Under the pieces are notes generated by a model. That model was not told the DNA's origin, made no database searches, and worked only from the letters and a program-made list of their open reading frames with translations. The translations under genes were made by a program, and so were the position numbers. 64,000 nt of DNA, from positions 930,001-994,000 of the forward strand of contig NZ_SODU01000001.1 of the NCBI RefSeq assembly GCF_004366075.1. Direction: 5' to 3'. Of the stretch, positions 16,471 through 25,238 are shown piece by piece (position 1 is the first letter of the stretch; each line of letters starts with the position of its first letter). The stretch is from Kribbella pratensis. GTDB lineage: Bacteria; Actinomycetota; Actinomycetes; Propionibacteriales; Kribbellaceae.

Positions 16471-17026
16471 CCCGGAACGTGTCCGCGGCTCGCTGGATCT
16501 TGGCGTAGAAGTTCGTCCAGGCGGCCTCGTCGAGCTGGTCGGCGTCCTTGCCGCCCTGGCCGTCGATGAGTTCGCGGACGATGTCCGCGTGGCCGGCGTG
16601 GTGCGCGGTCTCGTCGACGACGCGGACCAGCAGCGCGCCGAACGTCGTACTGCGTTGACCTTCGGCCCAGTGCGGCACCTCCGCCGGGTGGTCCAGGTCG
16701 AGCTCGGCGATGGAGCGGTCGCTGTGCGCGCAGGCCTCGCGGTAGAGGCCGGTGATGTACTCCGTCGACTCGGACGGCAGCGCCCACATGTCGGCACCAC
16801 CCCAGACCGAACCGTCCTCGTTCCAGGGCAACAGCGTCTCCGGCGGCCGACCGACACTCGTGCCGAGGTACACCTGCTCGATCCCGATCAGGTGCTTGAC
16901 CAGCCCGAGCAGGTTGGTCCCGGACGGCACGAGCGGACGACGCCGGTCGTACTCGCTCAGCCCGTCGAGCTTGGCCAACATCAGCGCCCGGGTGTCCTGG
17001 AGATACTGCTGGAGGTGAGACTTCAC
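16463..17026 (-). CDS. DinB/DUF664-family protein (probable metal-dependent thiol transferase fold)
   Basis: A 187-residue four-helix-bundle protein. The three conserved metal-binding histidines of the DinB fold are visible as LVKHLIGIE (about residue 44) and DETAHHAGHADIVREL (about residue 145). Actinobacterial members include mycothiol-dependent transferases and proteins of unknown role. The GTG at 17026 overlaps the cobQ stop by 4 nt and the C-terminus overlaps the sigma-factor start, so it is cotranslated with both. Specific activity cannot be inferred. Confidence 0.85.
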   Translation of the reverse strand: MKSHLQQYLQDTRALMLAKLDGLSEYDRRRPLVPSGTNLLGLVKHLIGIEQVYLGTSVGRPPETLLPWNEDGSVWGGADMWALPSESTEYITGLYREACAHSDRSIAELDLDHPAEVPHWAEGQRSTTFGALLVRVVDETAHHAGHADIVRELIDGQGGKDADQLDEAAWTNFYAKIQRAADTFRDG

Positions 17027-18474
17027 GGCGCTCCTGGGGGGATGAACGGGACGGGTGGTGCGCCGTGCTCGATCAGGTGCAGGAGCGCGGCGGTGTCGGC
17101 GTACTCGTCGATCATGTCGGCCAGGCGGTCCAGTCGTTCCTCGCGCAGTCCCGCGAACGAGACCGAGCCGTCCGGCGCGGGCTTGCCGGTGAGCGCGGCG
17201 ACCTCGGCGAGGAACGCGTGCCGCGCGGCGTCGTCGTCGAGCAAGCCGTGCCAGATCGTGCCCCACGTGTTCCCCGCCCGGCAGCCACCAGGGAACCCCG
17301 CCGCGTCACCGATCACGTCGACGACTCCATGATGGATCTCGTACGCCGTTCGCGCCGGCCGGGCCAGCGTCTTCTCCCGGGCAAAGGTGGTTGCTACCGG
17401 CAACAGCCCGAGACCGGTCTCCGAGCCACCCGACTCGACCCCGTACGGGTCGGAGATCGTCGCGCCGAGCATCTGGTAGCCGCCGCAGATGCCGAGCACC
17501 GGACGGCCATCCGCGACCCGTGCTGCCACGGCGTCGGCGAGACCGAGGGACCGCAACCATTCCAGGTCGGCGCTGGTCGCGCGCGAGCCCGGCAGGACGA
17601 CCAGGTCGGCGTCGCGGACCTCCCCCGCGCTCGTGGTGAAGAACACGCTGTTCGTCGGCTCCACCGCCAGCGCGTCGAGGTCGGTGAAGTTGCTGATCCG
17701 CGGGAACCGCACCACCGCGATCGTCAACAGGTCGCCCGGCGAAGTACGCCGTACCGGGATGTCCAGCGCGTCCTCGGAGTCCAGCCACAGCTCGGGCAGC
17801 CACGGCAGTACGCCGTACGTCGGGCGGCCGGTGACGGAGGCGAGCATGTCGATCCCCGGCTGCAGCAGTGAGACGTCGCCGCGGAACTTGTTCACCAGGA
17901 ACCCGCTGATCAGCGCCTGGTCGGCGGCGTCCAGCAGCGCGACGGTCCCGAACATCGACGCGAACACTCCCCCGCGGTCGATGTCGCCGACCACGACGAC
18001 CGGAGCCTTGGTGTGCTGCGCGAGCCCCAGATTCACGTAGTCCGACTGCCGCAGGTTGATCTCGGTCGGACTGCCCGCGCCCTCGCTGATCACCACGTCG
18101 TACCTCGACGCGAGATCGTCGTACGCCGCGAACGCCGCCTTCGCCAGCTCCGCGCGCTCGGTGAGGAAACCGCGGGCGGACAGCTCACCCCACGGCTCGC
18201 CCATCAGGACGACGTGGCTGCGCCGGTCGCTGCCCGGTTTGAGCAACACCGGGTTCATCGCGGCCTCGGGCTCGGCGCCGGCGGCGACGGCCTGGATCCA
18301 CTGCGCGCGGCCGATCTCGGTGCCGTCCGCGCAGACCATCGAGTTGTTCGACATGTTCTGCGCCTTGTACGGCGCCACCCGAACACCCTGCCGCGCCAGC
18401 CACCGGCACAACCCGGTCACGACCGTTGTCTTGCCCGCGTCGGACGTCGTACCGGCGACCAGGAGAGAGCCCAC
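17023..18474 (-). CDS. cobQ: Cobyric acid synthase
   Basis: A 483-residue glutamine-dependent amidotransferase of cobalamin biosynthesis. The N-terminal ATPase domain begins LLVAGTTSDAGKTTVVTGL (P-loop) and includes APYKAQNMSNNS and ISEGAGSPTEINLR. The C-terminal class I glutaminase-like domain carries the nucleophilic cysteine in VLGICGGYQMLG and the histidine in YEIHHGVVD. It amidates four side chains of adenosylcobyrinic acid a,c-diamide. The GTG at 18474 follows TAAGG by about 9 nt. No other cobalamin gene is in the window, so this is an isolated or split-cluster copy. Confidence 0.93.
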   Translation of the reverse strand: MGSLLVAGTTSDAGKTTVVTGLCRWLARQGVRVAPYKAQNMSNNSMVCADGTEIGRAQWIQAVAAGAEPEAAMNPVLLKPGSDRRSHVVLMGEPWGELSARGFLTERAELAKAAFAAYDDLASRYDVVISEGAGSPTEINLRQSDYVNLGLAQHTKAPVVVVGDIDRGGVFASMFGTVALLDAADQALISGFLVNKFRGDVSLLQPGIDMLASVTGRPTYGVLPWLPELWLDSEDALDIPVRRTSPGDLLTIAVVRFPRISNFTDLDALAVEPTNSVFFTTSAGEVRDADLVVLPGSRATSADLEWLRSLGLADAVAARVADGRPVLGICGGYQMLGATISDPYGVESGGSETGLGLLPVATTFAREKTLARPARTAYEIHHGVVDVIGDAAGFPGGCRAGNTWGTIWHGLLDDDAARHAFLAEVAALTGKPAPDGSVSFAGLREERLDRLADMIDEYADTAALLHLIEHGAPPVPFIPPGAP

Positions 18475-18502
18475 CCGGCTTACCTTAATGCGCGCATCCG
18501 GA

Positions 18503-20062
18503 CTACTCGGGTGGCCGGTCGGTGCTCTGGTCGGTGCGCTGGTCGCGCGTCCGGCTCGGGATGCGCGGTGTCGCTCCCTGGAACCTGGTCGCGCCGGCGG
18601 TTTCGCGTGCCGACAGCGGCTTGGCGATGTTCTCCAGTGACCGGCCTTCCGCGTTGACACCGAAGAACCAGGCGATGAGACCGCCGGCCAGCATCACGGC
18701 CGCGCCGATGATGTAGCCGACCGTGAGCGGTCCACGTGCCGGGTGGTCGCCCTCGCCGATCAGCGAGGCGAACAGGTACGGCGCGATCACGCCGCCGGTC
18801 AGCTGCGAGATCGCGAAGAAGAACGAGATGGCCTGCCCGCGGAGCTCGATCGGGAAGATCTCGCTCACCGTCAGGTACGCCGACGACGCGCCGGCCGACG
18901 CGAAGAAGAACACCACGCACCACAGCCCGGTCAGCGACGCGGCGTTCAGTGCGCCGGCGTTGAACAGCAACGCGGTGACGAACAGCACCACGGCCGACAG
19001 CGTGTACGTGCCGAGAATCATCTTCCGCCGGCCGACGGTGTCGAACAGGTGCCCGAGCAGCAGCGGACCGGCCAGGTTGCCGATCGCGAACGGGAAGAAG
19101 TACAGCGCGACGCTGGAGTCGTTCAGACCGAAGTACGACTTCAGCACCAGCGCGTAGGTGAAGAAGATCGCGTTGTAGAGGAACGCCTGGGTGACCATCA
19201 TCGAGAAGCCGAGGAACGAGCGGCTGCGGTAGTCGCGGAGCATCACGCGGGCGATCTCGCGGTACGTCACCGGCGGGTAGTCGACCACCTCGATCGCCTC
19301 GTCGTCGCGGACCTCGCGCAGTTCGCCACCCTGCCGCCGTACCGTCGCCTCGATGTCGTCGACGGTCCGCTCGGCCTCCTCGACCCGCCCATGGGTCATC
19401 AGCCAGCGCGGGCTCTCCGGAATGTGCCGGCGCAGGTAGATGATGATCAGGCCCATCACCGGGCCGATCAGGAAGCACAGCCGCCAGCCCCACTCGACCG
19501 GGATGATGTCGGTGTTCAGGAAGACCAGGCCGACTGCGGAGCCGATCAGCGCGCCGCCCCAGTAGGTGCCGTTGACGCCGATGTCGACGCGGCCGCGGTA
19601 CCTCGACGGGATCAGTTCGTCGATCGCGGAGTTGATCGCGGCGTACTCACCGCCGATGCCCATCCCGGCGATGAACCGGAAGACCAGCAGCGAGCCGAGG
19701 TCCCAGGACAGGCCGGCCGCGCCGGACGCGATCAGGTAGACAAGGAGCGTGACGATGAACAGGCTGCGCCGGCCGAGCCGGTCGGTCAGCCGGCCGAACA
19801 GCAGCGCGCCGACCACCTCACCGGCCAGATAGATCGACGCCATCAGACCGACCTCGGAGGTGGTCAGGTGCAGGGTCTCGGGTTCCTTCAGCACGTTCCC
19901 GACCAGGGAGACCAGCTGGATCTCCAGACCGTCCAGGATCCAGGAGACGCCCAGACCGACGACGATCATCCAATGGAACTTGGTCCAGGGCAGCCGGTCC
20001 ATCCGGGCCGGCACGAGACTCGGTATCGCCTTGCCGTGCTCCAACGCGTGCTCGCTGCTCAT
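18503..20062 (-). CDS. MFS transporter, sugar/aromatic-acid porter type
   Basis: A 519-residue major facilitator with twelve predicted helices. Signature loops are seen: LFGRLTDRLGRRSLF between helices 2 and 3, PESPRWLMTHGRVEEAE before the central loop, and LGHLFDTVGRRKMILGTY in the second half. The FIAGMGIGGEYAAINSAI and ELIPSRYRGR segments are typical of the metabolite:H+ symporter and SV2-like groups. The C-terminal 60 residues are charged and cytoplasmic. cobQ follows after a 28-bp gap and is probably cotranscribed. Substrate unknown. Confidence 0.9.
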   Translation of the reverse strand: MSSEHALEHGKAIPSLVPARMDRLPWTKFHWMIVVGLGVSWILDGLEIQLVSLVGNVLKEPETLHLTTSEVGLMASIYLAGEVVGALLFGRLTDRLGRRSLFIVTLLVYLIASGAAGLSWDLGSLLVFRFIAGMGIGGEYAAINSAIDELIPSRYRGRVDIGVNGTYWGGALIGSAVGLVFLNTDIIPVEWGWRLCFLIGPVMGLIIIYLRRHIPESPRWLMTHGRVEEAERTVDDIEATVRRQGGELREVRDDEAIEVVDYPPVTYREIARVMLRDYRSRSFLGFSMMVTQAFLYNAIFFTYALVLKSYFGLNDSSVALYFFPFAIGNLAGPLLLGHLFDTVGRRKMILGTYTLSAVVLFVTALLFNAGALNAASLTGLWCVVFFFASAGASSAYLTVSEIFPIELRGQAISFFFAISQLTGGVIAPYLFASLIGEGDHPARGPLTVGYIIGAAVMLAGGLIAWFFGVNAEGRSLENIAKPLSARETAGATRFQGATPRIPSRTRDQRTDQSTDRPPE

Positions 20063-20173
20063 CCTTGCTCCTCCCGGCCCGTGGTTGTTCGAAAGCCCTT
20101 GGGCCGGTACCCCGGGAGTGACGATCCGCAAACCCTGGGTGACGATCACCGGACAGGGCCTAAAGTTGCGGAC

Positions 20174-20473
20174 ATGGAGAACGAGATCGAGGTCGTCGAC
20201 GCCAAGGACCGCAGCCGGTACGAGGCGCACGACGCCGAGGGCAACCTGATGGGCTTCGTCGACTACCGCCTGCATCCGGGCGTGATCAGCTTCCTGCACG
20301 CCGAGACGCTGCCGGAGTTCCGCGGCCGCGGCGTGGCCGGAACGATCGCCACCAAGTCCCTCGACGACGCCCGGGCGCTCGGGCTCCGGGTGAAGCCGGC
20401 CTGCCCGTTCTACCAGTCGTTCCTCGAGGAGCACACCGAGTACGCCGACCTCGTGAAGGAGCCGCAGCAGTGA
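20174..20473 (+). CDS. Small GNAT-like N-acetyltransferase (NATD/YjdJ type)
   Basis: A 99-residue single-domain acetyltransferase with the acetyl-CoA loop in LPEFRGRGVAGTIATKSLD and the C-terminal CPFYQSFLEEHTEYADLV typical of the short YjdJ-like group. These compact proteins are widespread and mostly uncharacterised. TAAAGT at 20161-20166 lies 7 nt before the ATG, suggesting a leaderless message. The 111 bp to the divergent MFS gene contain only promoter-sized space. Confidence 0.88.
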   Translation: MENEIEVVDAKDRSRYEAHDAEGNLMGFVDYRLHPGVISFLHAETLPEFRGRGVAGTIATKSLDDARALGLRVKPACPFYQSFLEEHTEYADLVKEPQQ

Positions 20474-20503
20474 CGGTATTGATGCCACGCCTCCGGCGCG
20501 GCG

Positions 20504-20594
20504 GGTCATGGGGCTGGAACTCCCGTCCTTCCCTCGTCGCTCCGGTCGCTTCGCTCCCTCCGCTCCTCAGTCCAGGACGGGAGGCCCCATGACC
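20504..20594. repeat. Large imperfect palindrome covering the start of the YbaK-like gene
   Basis: Left arm GGTCATGGGGC (20504-20514) plus CTCCCGTCCT (20520-20529), right arm AGGACGGGAG (20574-20583) plus GCCCCATGACC (20584-20594). All 21 bp pair, with a 5-nt bulge (TGGAA) and a 44-nt loop. The loop repeats CGCTCC/GCTTCGCTCC motifs, like dispersed intergenic repeats of GC-rich actinobacteria. The right arm contains the GGGAGG ribosome site and the ATG at 20589, so the hairpin could hide the start in mRNA. Confidence 0.7.
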
Positions 20595-21119
20595 GGGCCT
20601 GTCATGGGGAAGCTCGAGTGGAAGCCGGCCGCCGAGGTGCCTGAGTTGCTCGCGGCGCCGGTGCGGGACGCTCTCGGAGAGCTGCCGGCGTACGCGGCCG
20701 CGATCGACGCGGAGCTCGCCGACACCGCGGCCTTCTGTGCGGAGTACGACGTACCGATGGCCGCCTCGGCGAACTGTGTGGTCGTGCTCGGCAAGCGCGG
20801 CGGCGAGGCCTCGTACGCCGCGGTGCTGGTGCTGGCCACCGACCGCGCCGATGTGAACGGCGTGATCCGCAAGCACCTCGGCGTCCGGAAGATCTCGTTC
20901 GCCGCGCAGGACGACGCGGTCGGCTCGACCGGCATGGAGTACGGCGGGATCACGCCGATCGGGCTGCCCGCCGACTGGCCGGTGCTGATCGACGAAGCGG
21001 TCGTGCAGGCCGGGCCCGTCGTGATCGGCAGCGGGATCCGCGGCTCGAAGATCCTCATCGAAGGCACCGAGCTGGCGAAGTTGCCGACCGCAACCGTGCT
21101 GGATCTCGCCCAGCACTGA
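20589..21119 (+). CDS. YbaK/ProX-like aminoacyl-tRNA deacylase family protein
   Basis: A 176-residue protein of the YbaK/EbsC fold. The conserved core includes ASANCVVVLGKRGGEA, the catalytic-type lysine in VIRKHLGVRKISFA, GGITPIGLP and the C-terminal GSGIRGSKILIEG. Relatives deacylate mischarged tRNAs (Cys-tRNA-Pro, Ala-tRNA-Pro), but this subgroup is not characterised. The ATG at 20589 has GGGAGG 5 nt upstream; an ATG at 20604 is possible. Start and ribosome site lie in a large palindrome. The LuxR-family gene follows after 15 bp, so the two may be cotranscribed. Confidence 0.85.
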   Translation: MTGPVMGKLEWKPAAEVPELLAAPVRDALGELPAYAAAIDAELADTAAFCAEYDVPMAASANCVVVLGKRGGEASYAAVLVLATDRADVNGVIRKHLGVRKISFAAQDDAVGSTGMEYGGITPIGLPADWPVLIDEAVVQAGPVVIGSGIRGSKILIEGTELAKLPTATVLDLAQH

Positions 21120-21134
21120 CACGGGCGGCGGCTG

Positions 21135-22688
21135 ATGGAGCAGCACGACTGGCCTGCTGAGTACGCCGAACTGACGGCGGCCGACCGGCGTGCCCCACTG
21201 CCGCCCGCGGACCTCGACCGGCTCGCGGTCGCCGCGTTCGTCCTCGGTCACGACGACGAGGTCGCCGCGTACCGCGAGCGGGCCTACGAGGAACACCTCG
21301 CGCGCGGCGATGTGATGGCCGCGATCCGGACCGGCTTCTGGCTCGGGTTCCACCTGCAGCAGCGGGGCGAGCTCGGGCGGGCCGCGGGCTGGCAGGCGCG
21401 GATCGGGCGACTCGTGCCCGACGGCGTACCGCAGCTCGCCGGGCTGGTCGCGATGGCCGACGCGGCGTTGCTGATGAACTCCGGCAACGCCGCCGAGGCG
21501 CTCCCCCTGTTCGAGCAGAACATGGGGTGGGCCACCGAGCCGGACGCGATCGTGCTCGGGGCGCTCGGCCGCGGTAACTGCCTCGCGATGCTCGGTCGCG
21601 GTGCCGAGGCCCTCAAGGCGCTGGACGAGGCGATGGTGCACGTGACCGCGAGCCGCGTCGGTCCTGAGGTCGCCGGTATGGCGTACTGCTCGGTGATCGC
21701 GCTCTGTATGGACCAGTACGACATCCGCCGCGCACAGGAGTGGACGCAGGCGCTGACGGGCTGGTGCGACGAGCAGCCCGGCCTCGTCCCGTACCGCGGG
21801 GCGTGCCTGGTGCACCGTGCACAGATCCTGCAGCTCCGCGGCGCCTGGGCCGACGCGGCCGGTGCTGCCGAGGACGCGTGTCACCGGCTGTCGGCGGGCA
21901 TGGTCGGGACCGCGTGGTACCGGCTCGCGGAGGTCGAACGCCAACGCGGACGCTACGAGGCCGCCGAACGTGCCTACCTCGCGGCGGCGGCCGACGGGAT
22001 GGACGTACAGCCCGGTCTCGCCCGGCTGCGGGCCGCCCAAGGCCGGCTCGATGTCGCCGTCGCCGGCCTGGAACGGGCGCTGGCCGAGGAAACGTTCACA
22101 CCGAACCGCCCGATGCTGCTCGCCGCACGGGTCGAGCTGGCGATCGAGTGCGGCGACCGGGAGACCGCACGCAAGGCCGCTGCCGAACTGAACGAGCTGG
22201 CGCGCGCGGATTCGCCGTACCTGCAGGCTCTGGCGACGTACTCCGAAGGCGCGGTGCGGATCGCGTGCGGCGATCCGCAGGGAGCGATCCCGTGCCTGCG
22301 ACGGGCGTGGACGCTGTGGCAGCAGCTCGAGATGCCGTACGAAAGCGCGCGAACTCGCCTGCTGGTCGGCCAGGCTTGCCGGGCACTCGGGGACGTCGAC
22401 GCCGAACAGATGGAGATCGACGGCGCGCGAGCCGTGTTCGAGCGGCTGGGCGCGGTCGTCGAGCTGGCCGCGTTGGAGCAGTCCGATCGGAGCACCGGGC
22501 TCAGTCCTCGCGAGCTGGAGGTCCTGCGTCTGCTGGCGACGGGCGCGACGAATCGTGCTGTCGCCGAGCAGTTGTTCCTGAGCGAGCGAACGGTCGCGCG
22601 CCATGTCAGCAACATCTTCGGGAAGCTCGGCGTGTCCAGCCGGGCCGCGGCGACGGCGTACGCGTACGAGCACGGGCTGACTGGGTAG
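21135..22688 (+). CDS. TPR-containing LuxR-family transcriptional regulator
   Basis: A 517-residue regulator. Residues 30-430 consist of alpha-helical tetratricopeptide-like repeats (repeated pattern with [36 protein letters not shown]). Residues 452-515 form a LuxR/FixJ DNA-binding domain ([20 protein letters not shown], then [20 protein letters not shown]). Unlike large LAL regulators it lacks a P-loop ATPase domain. It precedes the flavin monooxygenase gene by 76 bp in the same direction and may control it. Signal unknown. Confidence 0.9.
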   Translation: MEQHDWPAEYAELTAADRRAPLPPADLDRLAVAAFVLGHDDEVAAYRERAYEEHLARGDVMAAIRTGFWLGFHLQQRGELGRAAGWQARIGRLVPDGVPQLAGLVAMADAALLMNSGNAAEALPLFEQNMGWATEPDAIVLGALGRGNCLAMLGRGAEALKALDEAMVHVTASRVGPEVAGMAYCSVIALCMDQYDIRRAQEWTQALTGWCDEQPGLVPYRGACLVHRAQILQLRGAWADAAGAAEDACHRLSAGMVGTAWYRLAEVERQRGRYEAAERAYLAAAADGMDVQPGLARLRAAQGRLDVAVAGLERALAEETFTPNRPMLLAARVELAIECGDRETARKAAAELNELARADSPYLQALATYSEGAVRIACGDPQGAIPCLRRAWTLWQQLEMPYESARTRLLVGQACRALGDVDAEQMEIDGARAVFERLGAVVELAALEQSDRSTGLSPRELEVLRLLATGATNRAVAEQLFLSERTVARHVSNIFGKLGVSSRAAATAYAYEHGLTG

Positions 22689-22764
22689 AAATGACCAGCC
22701 GCCGTTCGGAGGTTGGCATGGTCGGTTGATGTGCTGCTGTGCCGCACCGCCCTAACTTGAGGTC

Positions 22765-23853
22765 ATGGACAGGATCGGGACTGTGGTGATCGGGGCGGGC
22801 CAGGCTGGTCTGGCGATCGGCTACTACCTGCGGCAAGCAGGTGAGGACTTCGTCGTCCTCGACGGGCACGAGCGGGTCGGTAACTGCTGGCGGGAGCGGT
22901 ACGACTCACTGCGGCTGTTCAGCCGGCCGCGGTACGCGAGCCTCCCCGGGTTGCGGATCGGCACGCGGGACTGCCCGACCCGTGACGAGATGGCCGATTA
23001 CCTCGAGCAGTACGCCGTACATCACGAGCTGCCGGTGCGGACCGGCGTACGGGTGACTCGGTTGTCGCGGGACGACGACGGGTTCCTGGTGGAGACGACC
23101 GGCGGCGACTGGCGGGCGGACCAGGTCGTGGTGGCGGCCGGGATGCACAGTGTGCCGCGGTGGCCGGCGTTCGCGGGCGAGCTCGATGCCTCGATCCGGC
23201 AGCTGCATTCGCTGGAGTACCGGAATCCGGAGCAGCTCGCGGACGGGACCGTACTGGTCGTTGGCGCGGCCAACTCTGGCACCGACATCGCGCTGGAGGC
23301 CGTGAAGACGCATCGCACACTGCTCGCCGGACGGCACCCGGGGCAGGTCCCGATCGACATCGACTCGACCGTTGGACAGATCTTCACACCGATCGTGATG
23401 TTCCTGTTCAAGTATGTGCTCACTCGCCGTACGCCGATGGGCCGCAAGGCGATCGCGAACGCGGTGAAGAGCGGGTTGCCGCTGACCCGCAACAAGCTCG
23501 AGCACCTCGACGCGGCCGGGATCGCACGGATCGGGCGCATCGTCGAGGTCCGTGCCGGCAAGCCGGTGACCGCGGACGGCGACGTACTCGACGACGTCCG
23601 GACCGTGGTGTGGTCGACCGGGTCGGACCCCGACCACAGCTGGATCGATCTGCCCGTGTTCGACGACGACGGCCGGCCGCGGCACACGCGGGGCGTGTCG
23701 GACGACGTACCGGGGCTGTACTTCCTCGGCCTCGACTTCCAGTACGCGATCGCGTCCGCGAGCATCCAAGGCGTGGACCGCGATGCCCGTTTCCTCGTCA
23801 AGCATCTCGCCGGCCGGAGTACTCACCGGGCCGTACCGGTGGACAGGCGGTAG
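22765..23853 (+). CDS. Flavin-containing monooxygenase-like NAD(P)/FAD oxidoreductase
   Basis: A 362-residue flavoprotein with an N-terminal FAD motif (VVIGAGQAGLAIGYYLRQAG) and a second NADPH-binding motif (VLVVGAANSGTDIALEA) near residue 165, the arrangement of class B monooxygenases and the CzcO/YhiN-like group. The Baeyer-Villiger fingerprint FxGxxxHxxxW is not intact; VVAAGMHSVPRWPAFAGE is seen instead. TAACTT at 22753-22758 lies 6 nt before the ATG, suggesting a leaderless message. The upstream LuxR-TPR gene is a likely regulator. Substrate unknown. Confidence 0.88.
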   Translation: MDRIGTVVIGAGQAGLAIGYYLRQAGEDFVVLDGHERVGNCWRERYDSLRLFSRPRYASLPGLRIGTRDCPTRDEMADYLEQYAVHHELPVRTGVRVTRLSRDDDGFLVETTGGDWRADQVVVAAGMHSVPRWPAFAGELDASIRQLHSLEYRNPEQLADGTVLVVGAANSGTDIALEAVKTHRTLLAGRHPGQVPIDIDSTVGQIFTPIVMFLFKYVLTRRTPMGRKAIANAVKSGLPLTRNKLEHLDAAGIARIGRIVEVRAGKPVTADGDVLDDVRTVVWSTGSDPDHSWIDLPVFDDDGRPRHTRGVSDDVPGLYFLGLDFQYAIASASIQGVDRDARFLVKHLAGRSTHRAVPVDRR

Positions 23854-23913
23854 CATCACCCGCTGAAATGGGTGCGTGGCTGGGCGTGGATCAGGTTGAG
23901 TGAGCAGACAACG

Positions 23914-24774
23914 GTGAGCGGCGGTCAAGAGGGGCCGACCGCTCTTCGTATCATGCTCGGCGGGCAGTTGCGGCGGATGCGTGAATCCGCCGGGATCAGT
24001 CGCGCCGACGCGGGCTGGCAGATCCGGGCGTCGGAGTCGAAGGTCAGCCGGATGGAGCTCGGCCGGGTCGGGTTCAAGGAACGCGACGTCAGCGACCTGC
24101 TCGAGTTGTACGGGATGGCCGACGACGACGAGCGCTACCGGTTGATGGAACTGTCCCGGGCCGCGAACAACCCGGGCTGGTGGTCCCGGTACGGCGACGT
24201 GATGCCGAGCTGGTTCGCGAACTACGTCGGGCTCGAGGTCGCCGCGGCGCTGATCCGGACGTACGAGGTGATGTTCGTCCCGGGCCTGTTGCAGACCGAG
24301 GAGTACGCGCGGGCCGTCGTACAGATGGGCAAGTCGTTCCTGCCGCATCAGGAGGTCGACCAGCGGGTGGAGCTGCGGGTGACCCGGCAGCAGATCCTCA
24401 CCCGGCCGAACCCGGCCCGGCTGTGGGTCGTCATCGACGAGTCGGTGCTGCACCGGCCGGTCGGCGGCCAGGAGGTGATGCGGGCGCAGATCGAGCACCT
24501 GCTCAAGTGGTCGCAGCAGCCGAACATCACGTTGCAGGTGATGCCGTTCAGCAGCGTCGGGTATCCCGGCGCCGGCGGCGCGTTCAGTCTGCTGCGGTTC
24601 CCGGACGGCGATCTGCCGGACATCGTGTACATCGAGCACGCGGCGAGCGCGGTCTACCTGGACAAGCTCGAAGAGGTCGACGAGTACGTCGCGATCATGG
24701 AAGGGCTGACGATCTCCGCGGCCCCGGTGTCCGCCACCGAGGGCCTCCTGGAAGAGGCCCTCGCGCGGATGTAG
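23914..24774 (+). CDS. XRE-family regulator with DUF5753 domain
   Basis: A 286-residue protein with an N-terminal XRE helix-turn-helix (residues 10-70: LRRMRESAGISRADAGWQIR, ASESKVSRMELGRV) and a C-terminal DUF5753 domain (YEVMFVPGLLQTEEYARAVV, then PNITLQVMPFSSVGYPGAGG). This architecture is abundant in Streptomyces-like actinobacteria, usually next to a small DUF397 protein. No DUF397 gene is present here. The GTG at 23914 gives the usual N-terminus; TTG at 23896 is an alternative. The stop is 1 bp from the end of the convergent ohr gene. Confidence 0.87.
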   Translation: MSGGQEGPTALRIMLGGQLRRMRESAGISRADAGWQIRASESKVSRMELGRVGFKERDVSDLLELYGMADDDERYRLMELSRAANNPGWWSRYGDVMPSWFANYVGLEVAAALIRTYEVMFVPGLLQTEEYARAVVQMGKSFLPHQEVDQRVELRVTRQQILTRPNPARLWVVIDESVLHRPVGGQEVMRAQIEHLLKWSQQPNITLQVMPFSSVGYPGAGGAFSLLRFPDGDLPDIVYIEHAASAVYLDKLEEVDEYVAIMEGLTISAAPVSATEGLLEEALARM

Positions 24775-24775
24775 C

Positions 24776-25216
24776 TCACGCTACTTTCAGGTCCACCTTG
24801 ATGTTGCCGCGGGTGGCGTTGGAGTACGGGCAGACCTGGTGCGCCTTGGCGACGAGGTCCTCGGCGACCGGGCCGTCCAGGCCGGGCAGGCTGACGACCA
24901 GCGCGACCTCGAGGCCGTAGCCGGAGCCGCCGTTGATCGGGCCGATGCCGACCTCGGCGGTGACGGTCGAGCCGTCCATAACGTCTTGGTCCAGGCGCGC
25001 CTTGCGGGCGACGACCTTCAGCGCACTGTGGAAGCAGGCCGCGTAACCGGCCGCGAACAGCTGCTCCGGGTTGGTTCCGTTGCCTGAGCCACCCATCTCG
25101 GCGGGCGGCACGACCACGACGTCGAGCTTGCCGTCGTCGGTGGCGACCTTGCCGTCGCGGCCGCCGTTCGCGGTGGCGCGGGCGGTGTACAGAACCTTCT
25201 CAACAGCGATGGTCAT
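24776..25216 (-). CDS. ohr: Organic hydroperoxide resistance protein Ohr
   Basis: A 146-residue OsmC/Ohr-family thiol peroxidase. The two reactive cysteines are in FAAGYAACFHSALKVVAR (about residue 60) and KAHQVCPYSNATRGNI (about residue 125), the Ohr-type arrangement. It reduces organic and fatty-acid hydroperoxides in the cytoplasm. The ATG at 25216 has GGAGAAA upstream. It follows the quinone oxidoreductase gene by 22 bp on the same strand, so both are likely controlled from the promoter shared with the divergent TetR gene. Confidence 0.93.
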   Translation of the reverse strand: MTIAVEKVLYTARATANGGRDGKVATDDGKLDVVVVPPAEMGGSGNGTNPEQLFAAGYAACFHSALKVVARKARLDQDVMDGSTVTAEVGIGPINGGSGYGLEVALVVSLPGLDGPVAEDLVAKAHQVCPYSNATRGNIKVDLKVA

Positions 25217-25238
25217 ATCTGGTTTCTCCATATTCGAT

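Noticed and set aside
18503..20509. Extended N-terminus of the MFS transporter through the acetyltransferase region
   Set aside because: The extension lies antisense to the GNAT gene and lacks homology. The ATG at 20062 gives a normal MFS N-terminus.
22765..23853. Baeyer-Villiger monooxygenase assignment for the flavoprotein
   Set aside because: The FxGxxxHxxxW fingerprint is not intact, so only a general flavin monooxygenase-like call is supported.
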